DNA of 64,000 bases from Streptomyces rapamycinicus NRRL 5491 (GTDB lineage: Bacteria > Actinomycetota > Actinomycetes > Streptomycetales > Streptomycetaceae), in the NCBI RefSeq assembly GCF_024298965.1, contig NZ_CP085193.1, forward strand, positions 6,014,001 to 6,078,000, read 5' to 3'. Under the pieces are notes generated by a model that saw only the letters and a list, made by a program, of their open reading frames with translations, searched no databases and was not told the DNA's origin. Each line of letters begins with the position of its first letter. Positions within the stretch are counted from its first letter, which is position 1. Below are positions 42,753-52,004 of this stretch, in pieces. The position numbers were made by a program, and so were the translations under genes.

Positions 42753-44221
42753 ACAAGCCCCTGCGCCGAATCGCGATCTTCTGCGGACTCCTCGTCCTCG
42801 CCCTGCTGGTGCGGGACAACTGGATCCAGTACGTCCAGGCCGACGAGCTGAAGAACCACGAGGGAAACCACCGGGTTCTGATCGCCCGTTACAGCCAGCC
42901 GCGCGGCAACATCATCGTCGACGGCCAGCCGATCACCGGATCCGCCGAGACCGGTGGCATCGACTTCAAGTACAAGCGCACCTACAAGGACGGCCCCATG
43001 TGGGCGCCGGTCACGGGGTACGCCTCGCAGGCGTACGACGCCAACCAGATCGAGAAGATCGAGGACGAGATCCTCACGGGCAACGACGACCGCCTCTTCT
43101 TCAACCGGACGATCGACATGATCACCGGCAAGAAGCAGAAGGGCGGCGACGTGATCACCACCCTGAACCGCAAGGCCCAGGAGGCCGCGTTCGAGGGCCT
43201 CGGTGACAAGAAGGGCGCCGTCGCCGCGCTCGACCCGCGGACCGGCAAGATCCTCGCCCTCGCCTCCACCCCGAGCTACGACCCGTCGAAGATCGCGGGC
43301 GCCACCTCCAAGGACAAGGAGGCGTGGCTCGGGCTCCAGCCGAAGAAGTCCAAGGACGACCCGATGCTCAACCGGGCGCTCCGTCAGACCTACCCGCCCG
43401 GCTCGACCTTCAAGGTCGTCACCGCCGCGGCCGCGCTGGAGAACGGCAAGTACACCGACATCGACGGGCCGACCGACTCGCCGGACCCCTGGAAGCTCCC
43501 GCTGTCCACCCAGCCCCTGCCCAACGAGGGGAACATCCCCTGCAAGAACGCCTCGCTGCGGCAGGCACTCCGCTACTCCTGCAACACGGTCTTCGGCAAG
43601 CTCGGTGACGACCTCCGCCAGGACAAGGTGCGGGAGGAGGCGGAGAAGTTCGGCTTCAACGAGACGATCGACACCCCCGTCCGCGCCTACGCCAGCGTCT
43701 ACCCCGAGGACATGGACCGTCCGGGCAACGCGATGTCGGCCATCGGCCAGTTCGACAACCGGGCCACCCCGCTCCAGATGGCGATGGTCGCCGCCGCGGT
43801 CGCCAACGACGGCAAGCTGATGAAGCCGTACATGGTCGACTCGCTGCGCGCCCCCAACCTCAACACCATCGAGCAGACCGACCCGGAGCAGATGAGCCAG
43901 CCGCTCAGCTCGGAGAACGCCCAGAAGCTCCAGAGCATGATGGAGACCGTGGTCAAGGAGGGCACCGGCACCAGCGCCCAGATCCCGGACGTCACGGTCG
44001 GTGGCAAGACCGGCACCGCGCAGCACGGCGTCGCCAACAGCAAGAACCCCTATGCGTGGTTCATCTCCTACGCCAAGGGGGACGACGGCTCGCCGGTCGC
44101 GGTCGCGGTCGTCATCGAAGGGTCCAACACCCTCCGCGGCGACATCGCCGGTGGCAAGCTGGCCGCGCCGATCGCCAAGAACGTGATGAAGGCCGTACTG
44201 GAAACCGAGCGCGACAAGTGA
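42749..44221 (+). CDS. pbpA: Class B penicillin-binding protein PbpA
   Basis: 490 residues. One N-terminal membrane helix (IAIFCGLLVLALLVRDNW), a pedestal domain, and a transpeptidase with active-site Ser in PPGSTFK, second motif YSCN (SxN), and KTGTA. It crosslinks peptides of new glycan made by RodA. The GTG overlaps the rodA stop by four bases. A 165-bp gap then precedes pknB. Confidence 0.95.
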   Translation: MNKPLRRIAIFCGLLVLALLVRDNWIQYVQADELKNHEGNHRVLIARYSQPRGNIIVDGQPITGSAETGGIDFKYKRTYKDGPMWAPVTGYASQAYDANQIEKIEDEILTGNDDRLFFNRTIDMITGKKQKGGDVITTLNRKAQEAAFEGLGDKKGAVAALDPRTGKILALASTPSYDPSKIAGATSKDKEAWLGLQPKKSKDDPMLNRALRQTYPPGSTFKVVTAAAALENGKYTDIDGPTDSPDPWKLPLSTQPLPNEGNIPCKNASLRQALRYSCNTVFGKLGDDLRQDKVREEAEKFGFNETIDTPVRAYASVYPEDMDRPGNAMSAIGQFDNRATPLQMAMVAAAVANDGKLMKPYMVDSLRAPNLNTIEQTDPEQMSQPLSSENAQKLQSMMETVVKEGTGTSAQIPDVTVGGKTGTAQHGVANSKNPYAWFISYAKGDDGSPVAVAVVIEGSNTLRGDIAGGKLAAPIAKNVMKAVLETERDK

Positions 44222-44386
44222 CCCCCGTCACGTCCGGATACCAATCCCGCACGTCGCCGTACCGGTCCGGTATCAGATAGCCACTGAGGCCGGGTCCCGT
44301 AAGACGTGCCGGGTACGGTATGCGCGAGCAGCACTTCGCCGGCCCGCAGGTGCGGCCGGGAACCACGGAAGAGGGCTGGAGTAGCT

Positions 44387-46399
44387 ATGGAAGAGCCGCG
44401 TCGCCTCGGCGGCCGGTATGAGCTGGGCTCAGTGCTCGGCCGCGGTGGCATGGCGGAGGTCTACCTCGCGCACGACACCCGCCTCGGCCGTACTGTCGCT
44501 GTGAAGACGCTCCGGGCGGACCTCGCTCGCGATCCGTCCTTCCAGGCCCGGTTCCGCCGAGAGGCCCAGTCGGCCGCCTCGCTCAACCATCCCGCGATCG
44601 TCGCGGTCTACGACACCGGCGAGGACTACGTCGACGGCGTCTCGATCCCGTACATCGTGATGGAGTACGTCGACGGTTCCACGCTGCGTGAGCTCCTTCA
44701 CTCGGGCAGAAAGCTGCTCCCCGAGCGCTCGCTGGAGATGACCACCGGCATCCTCCAGGCCCTCGAGTACTCGCACCGCAACAACATCGTCCACCGGGAC
44801 ATCAAGCCTGCCAACGTCATGCTCACGCGGGACGGCCAGGTCAAGGTGATGGACTTCGGCATCGCCCGGGCCATGGGCGATGCCGGTATGACCATGACTC
44901 AGACGGCCGCCGTCATCGGCACCGCCCAGTACCTCTCCCCCGAGCAGGCCAAGGGCGAGACCGTCGACGCGCGCAGCGACCTGTACTCCACCGGCTGTCT
45001 GCTCTACGAGCTGCTGACCGTAAGGCCGCCGTTCGTGGGCGACTCCCCGGTGGCCGTCGCCTATCAGCACGTGCGGGAGGAACCGCAGCCGCCGAGCACG
45101 TACGACCCCGAGATCACCCCGGAGATGGACGCCATCGTCCTGCGGGCGCTGGTCAAGGACCCCGACTACCGCTACCAGTCGGCCGACGAGATGCGCGCCG
45201 ACATCGAGGCGGCCCTGGAGGGCCAGCCGGTGGCCGCCACCGCCGCCCTGGGCGCGGTCGGCTACGGTTCCGACGACCAGCCGACCGCGATGCTGCGGCC
45301 GCAGAACTCCGGCGCCGGGGCGCAGACCTCGATGCTTCCGCCGATGCGCGAGGACGACGGCGGCTTCGGCTACGACGAGCGGCCGGACCGCGGCCGGGGG
45401 CGCGGGGGTCCCGGCAAGAAGAGCAACCTCTCCACGATCCTGCTGATCATCGCCGGGATACTGGTGCTGGTCGGTGCGATCTTCATCGGGAAGTCACTGT
45501 TCGCCGGCGGTAAGAACGACGACATGGTCCCGGTCCCCAATCTCGTCGGCAAGACGATCGAGGACGCCAAGAGCCAGGGGGAGAACGGCGACTTCAAGGT
45601 CAAGAACGTCGGCTCCAAGTTCTGCGCGAACGCGGACAAGAACACCGTCTGTGAGCAGACCCCCAAGGGCGGCGACGAGGTCAAGCGGTACGGCACCGTC
45701 GAGCTGACCATGTCCAAGGGCCCCAAGCCCGCGGCCAGGGTCGAGGTTCCCGACGTCCTGAACGTGCAGTACGAGTCCGCCAAGCAACAACTCGAGGCCA
45801 AGGGCTTCACCGTCGACCAGAAGACCGAGCAGTCGGACCAGACCGCCGGCAAGGTGATCGACCAGGACCCGAAGGGCGGCAAGAAGGTCGCGAAGGGCGC
45901 CACGATCACCCTGACCGTCGCCGAGGCCCAGCAGAAGGTCGTCGTCCCGGACGTGACCACGCAGAAGGTCGAGGACGCCACGAAGTCGCTCCAGGGCAAG
46001 GGCCTCAAGGTCCAGACCCAGGAGGTCGAGAACGGCGACGTCGAGGCCGGCACGGTCACCGACCAGACGCCCAAGGGCGGCCAGGAGGTCTTGCCCGGAT
46101 CGACGGTCACGCTGACCGTCGCCAAGGAGCCGGCACAGGACGAGAACGTGCCGGTGCCCAACCTGGGCGGCCAGAAGCTCAAGGACGCCAAGAAGGCGCT
46201 CCAGGACCTGGGCCTCAACGTGGGCAACATCGCCGGTCCGCAGGACGACAACGCCTCCGTGGTGGCCAGCCAGCCCGGCGCGGGCACCCAGGTGCCCAAG
46301 GGCCAGTCCGTGAACCTCATCACGGTCGCCGGCCAGGGCGGCAACGGCGGCGGCGGTGACAACGGCGGAGGCATCTTCGGCGGCCAGAACGGCTTCTAG
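44387..46399 (+). CDS. pknB: Ser/Thr protein kinase PknB with four PASTA repeats
   Basis: 670 residues. Kinase domain about 11-275 (GRGGMAEVY, VAVKTL, HRDIKPANV, DFGIA, GTAQYLSPEQ). Juxtamembrane Thr-rich sequence, membrane helix (LSTILLIIAGILVLVGAIFIG), then four PASTA modules starting near VPVPNLVGKTIEDAK, VEVPDVLNVQYESAK, VVVPDVTTQKVEDAT and VPVPNLGGQKLKDAK, and a Gly-rich tail. PASTA domains bind muropeptides and lipid II. Only this kinase closes the block; the pknA found in mycobacteria is absent. A terminator follows. Confidence 0.95.
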   Translation: MEEPRRLGGRYELGSVLGRGGMAEVYLAHDTRLGRTVAVKTLRADLARDPSFQARFRREAQSAASLNHPAIVAVYDTGEDYVDGVSIPYIVMEYVDGSTLRELLHSGRKLLPERSLEMTTGILQALEYSHRNNIVHRDIKPANVMLTRDGQVKVMDFGIARAMGDAGMTMTQTAAVIGTAQYLSPEQAKGETVDARSDLYSTGCLLYELLTVRPPFVGDSPVAVAYQHVREEPQPPSTYDPEITPEMDAIVLRALVKDPDYRYQSADEMRADIEAALEGQPVAATAALGAVGYGSDDQPTAMLRPQNSGAGAQTSMLPPMREDDGGFGYDERPDRGRGRGGPGKKSNLSTILLIIAGILVLVGAIFIGKSLFAGGKNDDMVPVPNLVGKTIEDAKSQGENGDFKVKNVGSKFCANADKNTVCEQTPKGGDEVKRYGTVELTMSKGPKPAARVEVPDVLNVQYESAKQQLEAKGFTVDQKTEQSDQTAGKVIDQDPKGGKKVAKGATITLTVAEAQQKVVVPDVTTQKVEDATKSLQGKGLKVQTQEVENGDVEAGTVTDQTPKGGQEVLPGSTVTLTVAKEPAQDENVPVPNLGGQKLKDAKKALQDLGLNVGNIAGPQDDNASVVASQPGAGTQVPKGQSVNLITVAGQGGNGGGGDNGGGIFGGQNGF

Positions 46400-46424
46400 C
46401 CGGCCTCCGGGCACCGTGACACGG

Positions 46425-46461
46425 GAAGCCCCCGGCGCCCTCTCAGGGCGCCCGGGGCTTC
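46425..46461. terminator. Hairpin between convergent pknB and sortase genes
   Basis: GAAGCCCCCGGCGCCCT / AGGGCGCCCGGGGCTTC, 17 bp with one mismatch and a 3-nt CTC loop. It lies 25 bp after pknB and 30 bp after the sortase stop, so it can serve both. Confidence 0.8.
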
Positions 46462-46491
46462 TCCGTGCCGGGGGCTTCCAGGGGCAGGGCG

Positions 46492-47277
46492 CTAGCGCAG
46501 TTCCTTGGGGGGCGTGCGGTCCGCGTCGACCTTCTCGGTGCGCTCCAGCTCGCCCCACACGATGTAGCGGTGGCGGGAGGTGTAGACGGGGGTGCAGGTC
46601 GAGAGCGTGATGTAGCGGCCCGGCCGCTTCCGGCCCGACTCCTTCGGGACCGAGTCCAGCACGTCCACGTTGTACTTCGAGGTCTCCGGCAGCGTCGCGT
46701 AGACCTTGTAGACGTACCAGGTGTCGCGGGTCTCGAAGACCACCGGGTCGCCCTCGTGGACCTTGTCGATGTTGTGGAACTTCGCACCGTGCCCGTCCCG
46801 GTGCGCGGCCAGGCTGAAGTTGCCCTTCTTCGCCCACGGCATCGCGGACTTGACCGGCTTGGTGTAGTAGCCGGCCACACCGTCGTTGAGGGTCTCGGTG
46901 GCGGTGCCCTTCTTGACCAGCACCTCGCCGTTGTGCATGGACGGCACGTGCAGGAAGCCGATGCCGCTCTTGGTGTCCAGCTTGCCCGGCCCCTGCTGCG
47001 CCCAGTGCCTGCGCACCCGGTCGCCCTGCTTCTTCGCCTCACGGTCGGCCAGGACGTTGGTCCACCAAAGCGAGTAGACGACGAACAGGGCGAGGATGAT
47101 CCCCGCGGTGATCAGCAGCTCGCCGAAGACGGCGATGGCCGCTGCCACCCGTCCACGGCCGGGACGGCGGCTGGGCGTTGCGGGCGGGCCGGGGTGCCGG
47201 TCCCGCCGCTCGTCGTGGTCGGTCCGTACCACCGCGTCGTACCCCTTTTTTCTGGTTACCCGGCTGTTCCCGCTCAT
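46492..47277 (-). CDS. Class E sortase (SrtE2-like)
   Basis: 261 residues. A cytoplasmic Arg-rich leader, a membrane helix (LLITAGIILALFVVYSLWW) and the sortase barrel with catalytic His in SLAAHRDGHG, Cys in TLSTCTP, Arg in RHRYIVWG. Class E sortases attach chaplins with LAXTG motifs to the wall in S. coelicolor. Its ATG overlaps the stop of the next upstream sortase gene by four bases (ATGA), so these two are coupled. No LAXTG substrate gene is in the window. Confidence 0.9.
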   Translation of the reverse strand: MSGNSRVTRKKGYDAVVRTDHDERRDRHPGPPATPSRRPGRGRVAAAIAVFGELLITAGIILALFVVYSLWWTNVLADREAKKQGDRVRRHWAQQGPGKLDTKSGIGFLHVPSMHNGEVLVKKGTATETLNDGVAGYYTKPVKSAMPWAKKGNFSLAAHRDGHGAKFHNIDKVHEGDPVVFETRDTWYVYKVYATLPETSKYNVDVLDSVPKESGRKRPGRYITLSTCTPVYTSRHRYIVWGELERTEKVDADRTPPKELR

Positions 47278-48878
47278 TCGACCAGCGCGTCCGGCTTTCC
47301 CTTGCTACGCGGCCGCTCGTCGACCATCTTGCCCCAGACGATCATCCGGTAGGTGCTGGTGAACTCCGGGGTGCAGGTGGTCAGCGTGATGTACCGCCCC
47401 GGTTCGGTGAAGCCGGAGCCGGGCGGCACCGGCTTGATGACGCCCGTGTTGGACGGCGACGTCTGCGGCAGGATGCTGCTCATCGCATAGGTGTAGTACC
47501 GGCTCTGCGTCTCGACAACGATCTCGTCGCCGGGCTTGAGGCGGTTGATGTAGCGGAACGGCTCGCCGTGGGTGTTGCGGTGCCCGGCGAGCGCGAAGTT
47601 GCCCTTCTTGTCCCACGGCATGGCGGTCTTCAGCGGGCTCTTGCCGTAGTGGCCGACCATGCCGCGGTCGAGGACCTTGTGCTTGTCGATGCCCTCCGCG
47701 ATCGGGGCCTTCACATCCAGCTTGGGGATGTAGATGATCGCGAACCCCTGTCCGGGGGAGAAGGTGCCCGGATCGCGTTCGTCACCGCTCTCGTCCCACT
47801 TCTTCTGCAGGCTGTTCGCGGCGCCGTTGGCCTGCTGATGGGCAAGGATGTTCGTCCACCACAGCTGATAGGTGACGAAGAGCAGCATCACCACGCCGAG
47901 CGTGATGAACAGCTCGCCCACCACCCGGCTCGCCACCACCCCGGGGCTGTCCTTGCGCGCCCGCGCGGCGCGCCTGGCCTCCATACGGGTGCGGGGCCGG
48001 GCGTCCCCGGCGCTCCCCGCGACCTCCGCGGCCCGTGTGGCGTCCGCTTCCGCCGTGCCGCGCCGGGCGCGGGAGCCATGCTTTCCGGCGCGCTTCCCGG
48101 CCCCCTGGGCGGCCTTGCGGCGGGCGGCCCGGCCGCCGGGCGCGGGCTCGGGACCGCCGTCCGGGTCCGCCTCGACCTTGCGCAGCAACATGGTCTGGTC
48201 GGCGGGCGGTGCCTCCATTGCGCGCAGGGCGACCGTCTCGTCGTCGCCCCGGGGCGGCACCGGGGGCAGAACGGCCGTCTCGGCGGCCTCCGGGGCGGGT
48301 GCGGAGGCCTCGGCGGCCCGTGGGGACGTCTCGCCGGAGCGCGGGGACGGCCCCGGGACGCGGGTGGGTGGCTGAGCGGTGCGTGCGGCCCCTGAGGGCC
48401 CCGTGGGAGCCGTACGGGCGCGGCGACGCCCCGTGGGCGGCCCGGCGGCCTCAGCGGCCTCCTCCGGCCCCGAGGGGGCCGTACGGGCGCGTCTGCGCCC
48501 CGTGGGCGGCACGGCAGCCTCAGCCGCCTCCTCGCCCGAGGGGACCGCGCGGGCGCGGCGACGCCCCGTGGGCGACGCGGCCGCCTCGGCGGCCTCCTCC
48601 GGCCCCGCGGCGGCGGGGCGGGCGCGCCGCCTGCGGCCGGTGGGCGGCGGCACCGAGAGCGACGCGGTGCCCGTGGCGCGCCCCGTCGGTCCGGCCGGGG
48701 CGGAGTCCGGCAGGGGGTCCCGCAGGCCCTCCGCAGCCGCCGGGAACACGTCCGGGTCCCCATGGGCGCCACGCGCGCCAGGAGCGGCGTGCCGCTCATG
48801 AGACCCGTACGGCGCGTACGGGGCGGGCTCCCGGGCGCCCTGGGCGGCGCCCTCGCGCTCGGGGCGCGGTCCGGTCAC
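47274..48878 (-). CDS. Class E sortase with long repetitive Arg/Ala/Pro-rich cytoplasmic leader (SrtE1-like)
   Basis: 534 residues, about twice normal. The last 235 residues are a standard class E sortase: membrane helix FITLGVVMLLFVTYQLWW, His in ALAGHRNTHG, Cys in TLTTCTP, Arg in STYRMIVWG. The first 300 residues are cytoplasmic and include four near-copies of a 22-25-residue unit (PPTGRRRAR ... GPEEAAEAA), followed by DDETVALRAM and DQTMLLRKV, which look like FHA-binding Thr sites. GTG overlaps the glutamine amidotransferase stop by four bases. The leader repeats are also seen in the DNA. Confidence 0.9.
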   Translation of the reverse strand: MTGPRPEREGAAQGAREPAPYAPYGSHERHAAPGARGAHGDPDVFPAAAEGLRDPLPDSAPAGPTGRATGTASLSVPPPTGRRRRARPAAAGPEEAAEAAASPTGRRRARAVPSGEEAAEAAVPPTGRRRARTAPSGPEEAAEAAGPPTGRRRARTAPTGPSGAARTAQPPTRVPGPSPRSGETSPRAAEASAPAPEAAETAVLPPVPPRGDDETVALRAMEAPPADQTMLLRKVEADPDGGPEPAPGGRAARRKAAQGAGKRAGKHGSRARRGTAEADATRAAEVAGSAGDARPRTRMEARRAARARKDSPGVVASRVVGELFITLGVVMLLFVTYQLWWTNILAHQQANGAANSLQKKWDESGDERDPGTFSPGQGFAIIYIPKLDVKAPIAEGIDKHKVLDRGMVGHYGKSPLKTAMPWDKKGNFALAGHRNTHGEPFRYINRLKPGDEIVVETQSRYYTYAMSSILPQTSPSNTGVIKPVPPGSGFTEPGRYITLTTCTPEFTSTYRMIVWGKMVDERPRSKGKPDALVE

Positions 48879-49525
48879 TCGCCGGCCTTACCGCCGACCG
48901 CCCCGACCACCGGGGCGAGCCCCCCGGACCGCCCCACGGCATCCGTGTCCCCGCACTCCACCAGCCAGTTGGCGAGCATCAGGTGGCCCCATTCGGTCAG
49001 GACCGACTCGGGGTGGAACTGGACGCCCTCGACCCGCAGTTCACGGTGGCGCAGCCCCATGGCGATGCCGGTCTCCGTCCAGGCCGTGATCTCCAGCTCG
49101 GGGGGTACCGTCCCCCGTTCCACGGCCAGCGAGTGGTAGCGGGTGGCGGTGAAGGGGGTGGGCAGCCCGCTGAAGACGCCGGCCCCCTCATGGGTCACCA
49201 GCGAGGTCTTGCCGTGCAGCAGCTCCGGGGCCCGTCCGACGACGCCGCCGTACGCGACGGCCATGGACTGCATCCCCAGACAGACGCCGAACACCGGTAC
49301 GCCGGTGCCCGCGCAGTGCCGCACCATGTCGACGCAGACTCCGGCCTCCTCCGGGGTGCCGGGCCCGGGCGACAGCAGGACCCCGTCGAAGCCGTCCTGG
49401 GCGTGGCCGAGGGAGACCTCGTCGTTCCGCACCACCTCGCACTCGGCGCCGAGCTGGTAGAGGTACTGGACGAGGTTGAAGACGAAGCTGTCGTAGTTGT
49501 CGACGACCAGGATGCGCGCGCTCAT
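48875..49525 (-). CDS. Glutamine amidotransferase subunit (PabA/TrpG type)
   Basis: 216 residues. Class I amidotransferase with VCLGMQSMAVAYGG (nucleophile Cys), HPESVLTEWG (catalytic His and Glu) and LSPGPGTPEEAGVCVD. It makes ammonia for aminodeoxychorismate or anthranilate synthase. No synthase subunit is close, so it could serve either folate or tryptophan. Being embedded in a sortase operon with four-base overlaps on both sides is conserved in Streptomyces but not explained functionally. Confidence 0.87.
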   Translation of the reverse strand: MSARILVVDNYDSFVFNLVQYLYQLGAECEVVRNDEVSLGHAQDGFDGVLLSPGPGTPEEAGVCVDMVRHCAGTGVPVFGVCLGMQSMAVAYGGVVGRAPELLHGKTSLVTHEGAGVFSGLPTPFTATRYHSLAVERGTVPPELEITAWTETGIAMGLRHRELRVEGVQFHPESVLTEWGHLMLANWLVECGDTDAVGRSGGLAPVVGAVGGKAGE

Positions 49526-49698
49526 CGCGGACCCGCCATTCCCTGGTCGACCGTCACGTCGTTGAACGGCAGCAGGGGCTCCGCCCAGGGGAAGACGTAC
49601 TGGAAGAGCACGAAGACGATCGCCAGAACCAGCACGAGCGAAATCAGCGCCCGCACCCATGCGTTACCCGGCAGATGCCGCCAGATCCAGCCGTACAT
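49522..49698 (-). CDS. Small conserved membrane protein, unknown function
   Basis: 58 residues. One strong membrane helix (ALISLVLVLAIVFVLFQYVF) after a basic, Trp-rich N-terminus (MYGWIWRHLPGNAWVR) and a short outer tail. Start ATG 49698 has AGGGA upstream. Its stop overlaps the amidotransferase start by four bases. It may be a helper or partner of the neighbouring sortases; that is inference from position only. Confidence 0.75.
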   Translation of the reverse strand: MYGWIWRHLPGNAWVRALISLVLVLAIVFVLFQYVFPWAEPLLPFNDVTVDQGMAGPR

Positions 49699-49782
49699 GC
49701 CATCCCTACTCACCGATGACGAAGTCGATTGCAGCACCGGAGTGCAGCACCAGAGTAAGGGGCGAGGGGTGGGGCCGGAGGG

Positions 49783-50460
49783 TCAGCTGTACAAAGCCTT
49801 GGGCTTGCCTTGGGCTACGGATTGGGTCGCGTCGAGGTGTGCCCAGGTGATCAGCCGGTGGCTGTGGCCCCACTCCGGCTCACAGGTCGTCAGCGTGAGA
49901 TAGCGGCCGGGGCGCCGGAAGCCGGACGCGCGCGGCACCGGATCGATCACCCCGGTGTCGGTCGGCAGGGTGCGGTAGGGCCGCCGGTCGACGCGGTAGG
50001 TGAACCAGGTGGTGCCGTCGGTCAGCACCACCGCGTCACCGGGGCGCAGCTCGGGGAAGTCCTTGAAGGGGTCGCCGTAGGTGCGGCGGTGCCCGGCGAC
50101 GGCGAAGTTGCCGAGGGCGCCGAGGCGGGCGGTGCGGGAGTAGTGGCCGAGCCCCTTCTTCAGGGTGCCGGTGGCGGTGCCCTCCAGGACGGGCTTGGCC
50201 CAGTCCGCGCCGAACCGCGGGATGTACATGATCGAGAAGGAGGCGCCCGGCTCATAGCGGCGGGGCCGGGACGAGGGCTCGGCACCGGCGCTGACCGTGC
50301 CGGTGGCCCAGCGGTCCTGGAGGTGGTCGATCTCGCCGTCCATGGCGCGGTCGGCCCGTACGGAGGTCCAGTACAGGACGTAGACCACCAAAAGGATGAT
50401 CAGGACTCCGACGGTGACGCAGATCTCACTGAGCGTCCTGACGATCAGCCGCGTTCTCAT
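49783..50460 (-). CDS. Third class E sortase
   Basis: 225 residues. Membrane helix (VTVGVLIILLVVYVLYW), barrel with catalytic His in AVAGHRRTYG, Cys in TLTTCEP, and Arg in HSHRLITWA. TTCEP instead of TTCTP sets it apart from the other two. It is 85 bp upstream of the small membrane gene and 54 bp downstream of the DUF881 gene. It may belong to the same transcript. Substrate is unknown. Confidence 0.88.
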   Translation of the reverse strand: MRTRLIVRTLSEICVTVGVLIILLVVYVLYWTSVRADRAMDGEIDHLQDRWATGTVSAGAEPSSRPRRYEPGASFSIMYIPRFGADWAKPVLEGTATGTLKKGLGHYSRTARLGALGNFAVAGHRRTYGDPFKDFPELRPGDAVVLTDGTTWFTYRVDRRPYRTLPTDTGVIDPVPRASGFRRPGRYLTLTTCEPEWGHSHRLITWAHLDATQSVAQGKPKALYS

Positions 50461-50513
50461 CGGCCCCCACTGTCCGCCCCGCTGACCCGGTGCCGCGCGC
50501 CGGTCCGCCGGTG

Positions 50514-51284
50514 CTATCCGATGGGCTGTGCCTGGTGCAGATCCACTGTGCCGGAGTAGCCGGGAAGAGTCACCGTGTCGTGCTGGTCGACTTTCCAGCC
50601 GAGGCCGTATGCGTCGACATAGCTGCGGTAGTTCTGGATCGCGGGCGAGGCGGCGAGGGCGGCGCCCAGCTTGTCCCGGTCACCCACGGCGGTGACCTTG
50701 TAGGGCGGCGAGTAGACCTGGCCCTGGAGGATCAGGGTGTTGCCGACGCAACGCACCGCACTGGTGGAGATCAGCCGCTGGTCCATGACCTTGATCCCCT
50801 CGGCGCCGCCCTGCCACAGCGCGTTGACCACGGCCTGGAGATCCTGCTGATGGATGACGAGATCGTTGGGCTGGGGGTCCGGGACGCCGGGGATCTGCGG
50901 GGTGGCGTTCGGCGGGGCGTCGGTGAGGGTGACGGTGAGCCCGGAGCCCTTGAGCTTCTTGGTGCCCGCGGTCTCCTCCAGCTCGGCCAGCTTGCGGCGC
51001 TCGGCCTGGGTGCTGCCGTTGTCCCGCCGGGCGAGGGCGTCGACCTCGGAGCGTATTTTGGCGGTGCTGTCGTCCAGGGTGCCGTTCTTACGGCTGCGCT
51101 CCTGGATGAGGTCGGAGAGCCGCAGCATCGATTCATCACTGCGGAGATTGGTGCCCTGGGCCGTGTTGAAACTGGTCCAGAAGATCACTCCGGCCAGTGC
51201 GAAGACCGCTCCGGTCAGCAGCCGTACGGGGCGGAAACGGGGGCGGCGGGACGCCGGGGTGGGGGAGTCAGCGGAATTGCTCAA
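50514..51284 (-). CDS. DUF881 family membrane-anchored protein
   Basis: 256 residues. Short cytoplasmic tail, one membrane helix ([18 protein letters not shown]), a coiled coil ([16 protein letters not shown] ... [11 protein letters not shown]), then the DUF881 domain ([43 protein letters not shown]). DUF881 proteins are common next to crgA and division genes in actinobacteria and in a few cases affect division; the role is unknown. It starts with TTG, with AAGGAG and AGGG upstream. It is divergent from crgA. Confidence 0.83.
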   Translation of the reverse strand: MSNSADSPTPASRRPRFRPVRLLTGAVFALAGVIFWTSFNTAQGTNLRSDESMLRLSDLIQERSRKNGTLDDSTAKIRSEVDALARRDNGSTQAERRKLAELEETAGTKKLKGSGLTVTLTDAPPNATPQIPGVPDPQPNDLVIHQQDLQAVVNALWQGGAEGIKVMDQRLISTSAVRCVGNTLILQGQVYSPPYKVTAVGDRDKLGAALAASPAIQNYRSYVDAYGLGWKVDQHDTVTLPGYSGTVDLHQAQPIG

Positions 51285-51429
51285 CGTACCCTTACTCCTT
51301 ACGACGCCGCGGAAGGACTACGCTAACGGACGTGTGGGGGAGGGACGTGGTCCCCGTCGCTGTCCCGCCCCGGCGCCGTCCGTACACATCCCCGCGCGGT
51401 CACGCAGCGCATCGACAGGAGAGTTCCTC

Positions 51430-51687
51430 GTGCCGAAGTCACGGATCCGCAAGAAGGACGACTTCACGCCGCCGCCGGCGAAGCAGGCAGCCAGCATCAG
51501 TCTGAACAGCGGCCGCCGGTGGGTGGCGCCGCTGATGCTGGCCATGTTCCTGATCGGCCTCGCGTGGATCGTCATCTTCTACGTGACCACGGGGGACATG
51601 CCGGTCGAATCGCTGGGCAACTGGAACATCGTGGTCGGCTTCGGCTTCATCGCCGCGGGGTTCGTCGTCTCCACCCAGTGGAAGTGA
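51430..51687 (+). CDS. crgA: Cell-division regulator CrgA
   Basis: 85 residues. Basic N-terminus ([16 protein letters not shown]) and two membrane helices ([22 protein letters not shown] and [17 protein letters not shown]). CrgA coordinates septum placement in aerial hyphae and interacts with division and wall proteins. GTG has AGGAG upstream. Its place beside the DUF881 gene and the sortase/PknB block is the conserved actinobacterial layout. Confidence 0.95.
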   Translation: MPKSRIRKKDDFTPPPAKQAASISLNSGRRWVAPLMLAMFLIGLAWIVIFYVTTGDMPVESLGNWNIVVGFGFIAAGFVVSTQWK

Positions 51688-51715
51688 CCCGGCGGTCCCC
51701 ACGCCCGTCCCCGGG

Positions 51716-51914
51716 TTGTCCACAGAGTTATCCACAGCCGGGGAAAACTCAGAAGATCTGTGGATAACCTCTGCCGTGTTGACGCCGGTGTGACCGGTGG
51801 CGGGCACCTGTTCGATCGTTCATACCCCCGCCTTCCTGCGAAAACGCAGGTCAGTCGGGGGGCGTACGCAAGTTCTCCACAGGTTGCGTAAGATCCGCCA
51901 CACGCTGTGGACAA
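51716..51914. promoter_or_regulatory. Cluster of five DnaA boxes between crgA and the rhomboid gene
   Basis: TTGTCCACA 51716-51724 (+), TTATCCACA 51728-51736 (+), TTATCCACA 51759-51767 (-), TTCTCCACA 51873-51881 (+), TTGTCCACA 51906-51914 (-). All match the Streptomyces box form. No gene lies in 51688-52004. DnaA-box clusters outside oriC are known in S. coelicolor and limit replication by titrating DnaA. Confidence 0.85.
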
Positions 51915-52004
51915 CTGACCGGGTCCGGCTCTTCCCAGGTGGCCTATGGCCGACCGCTCATCGGTCGGCCGCTCCGCTCAGCCGATGAGCTTCGGCCGGC
52001 GGCT

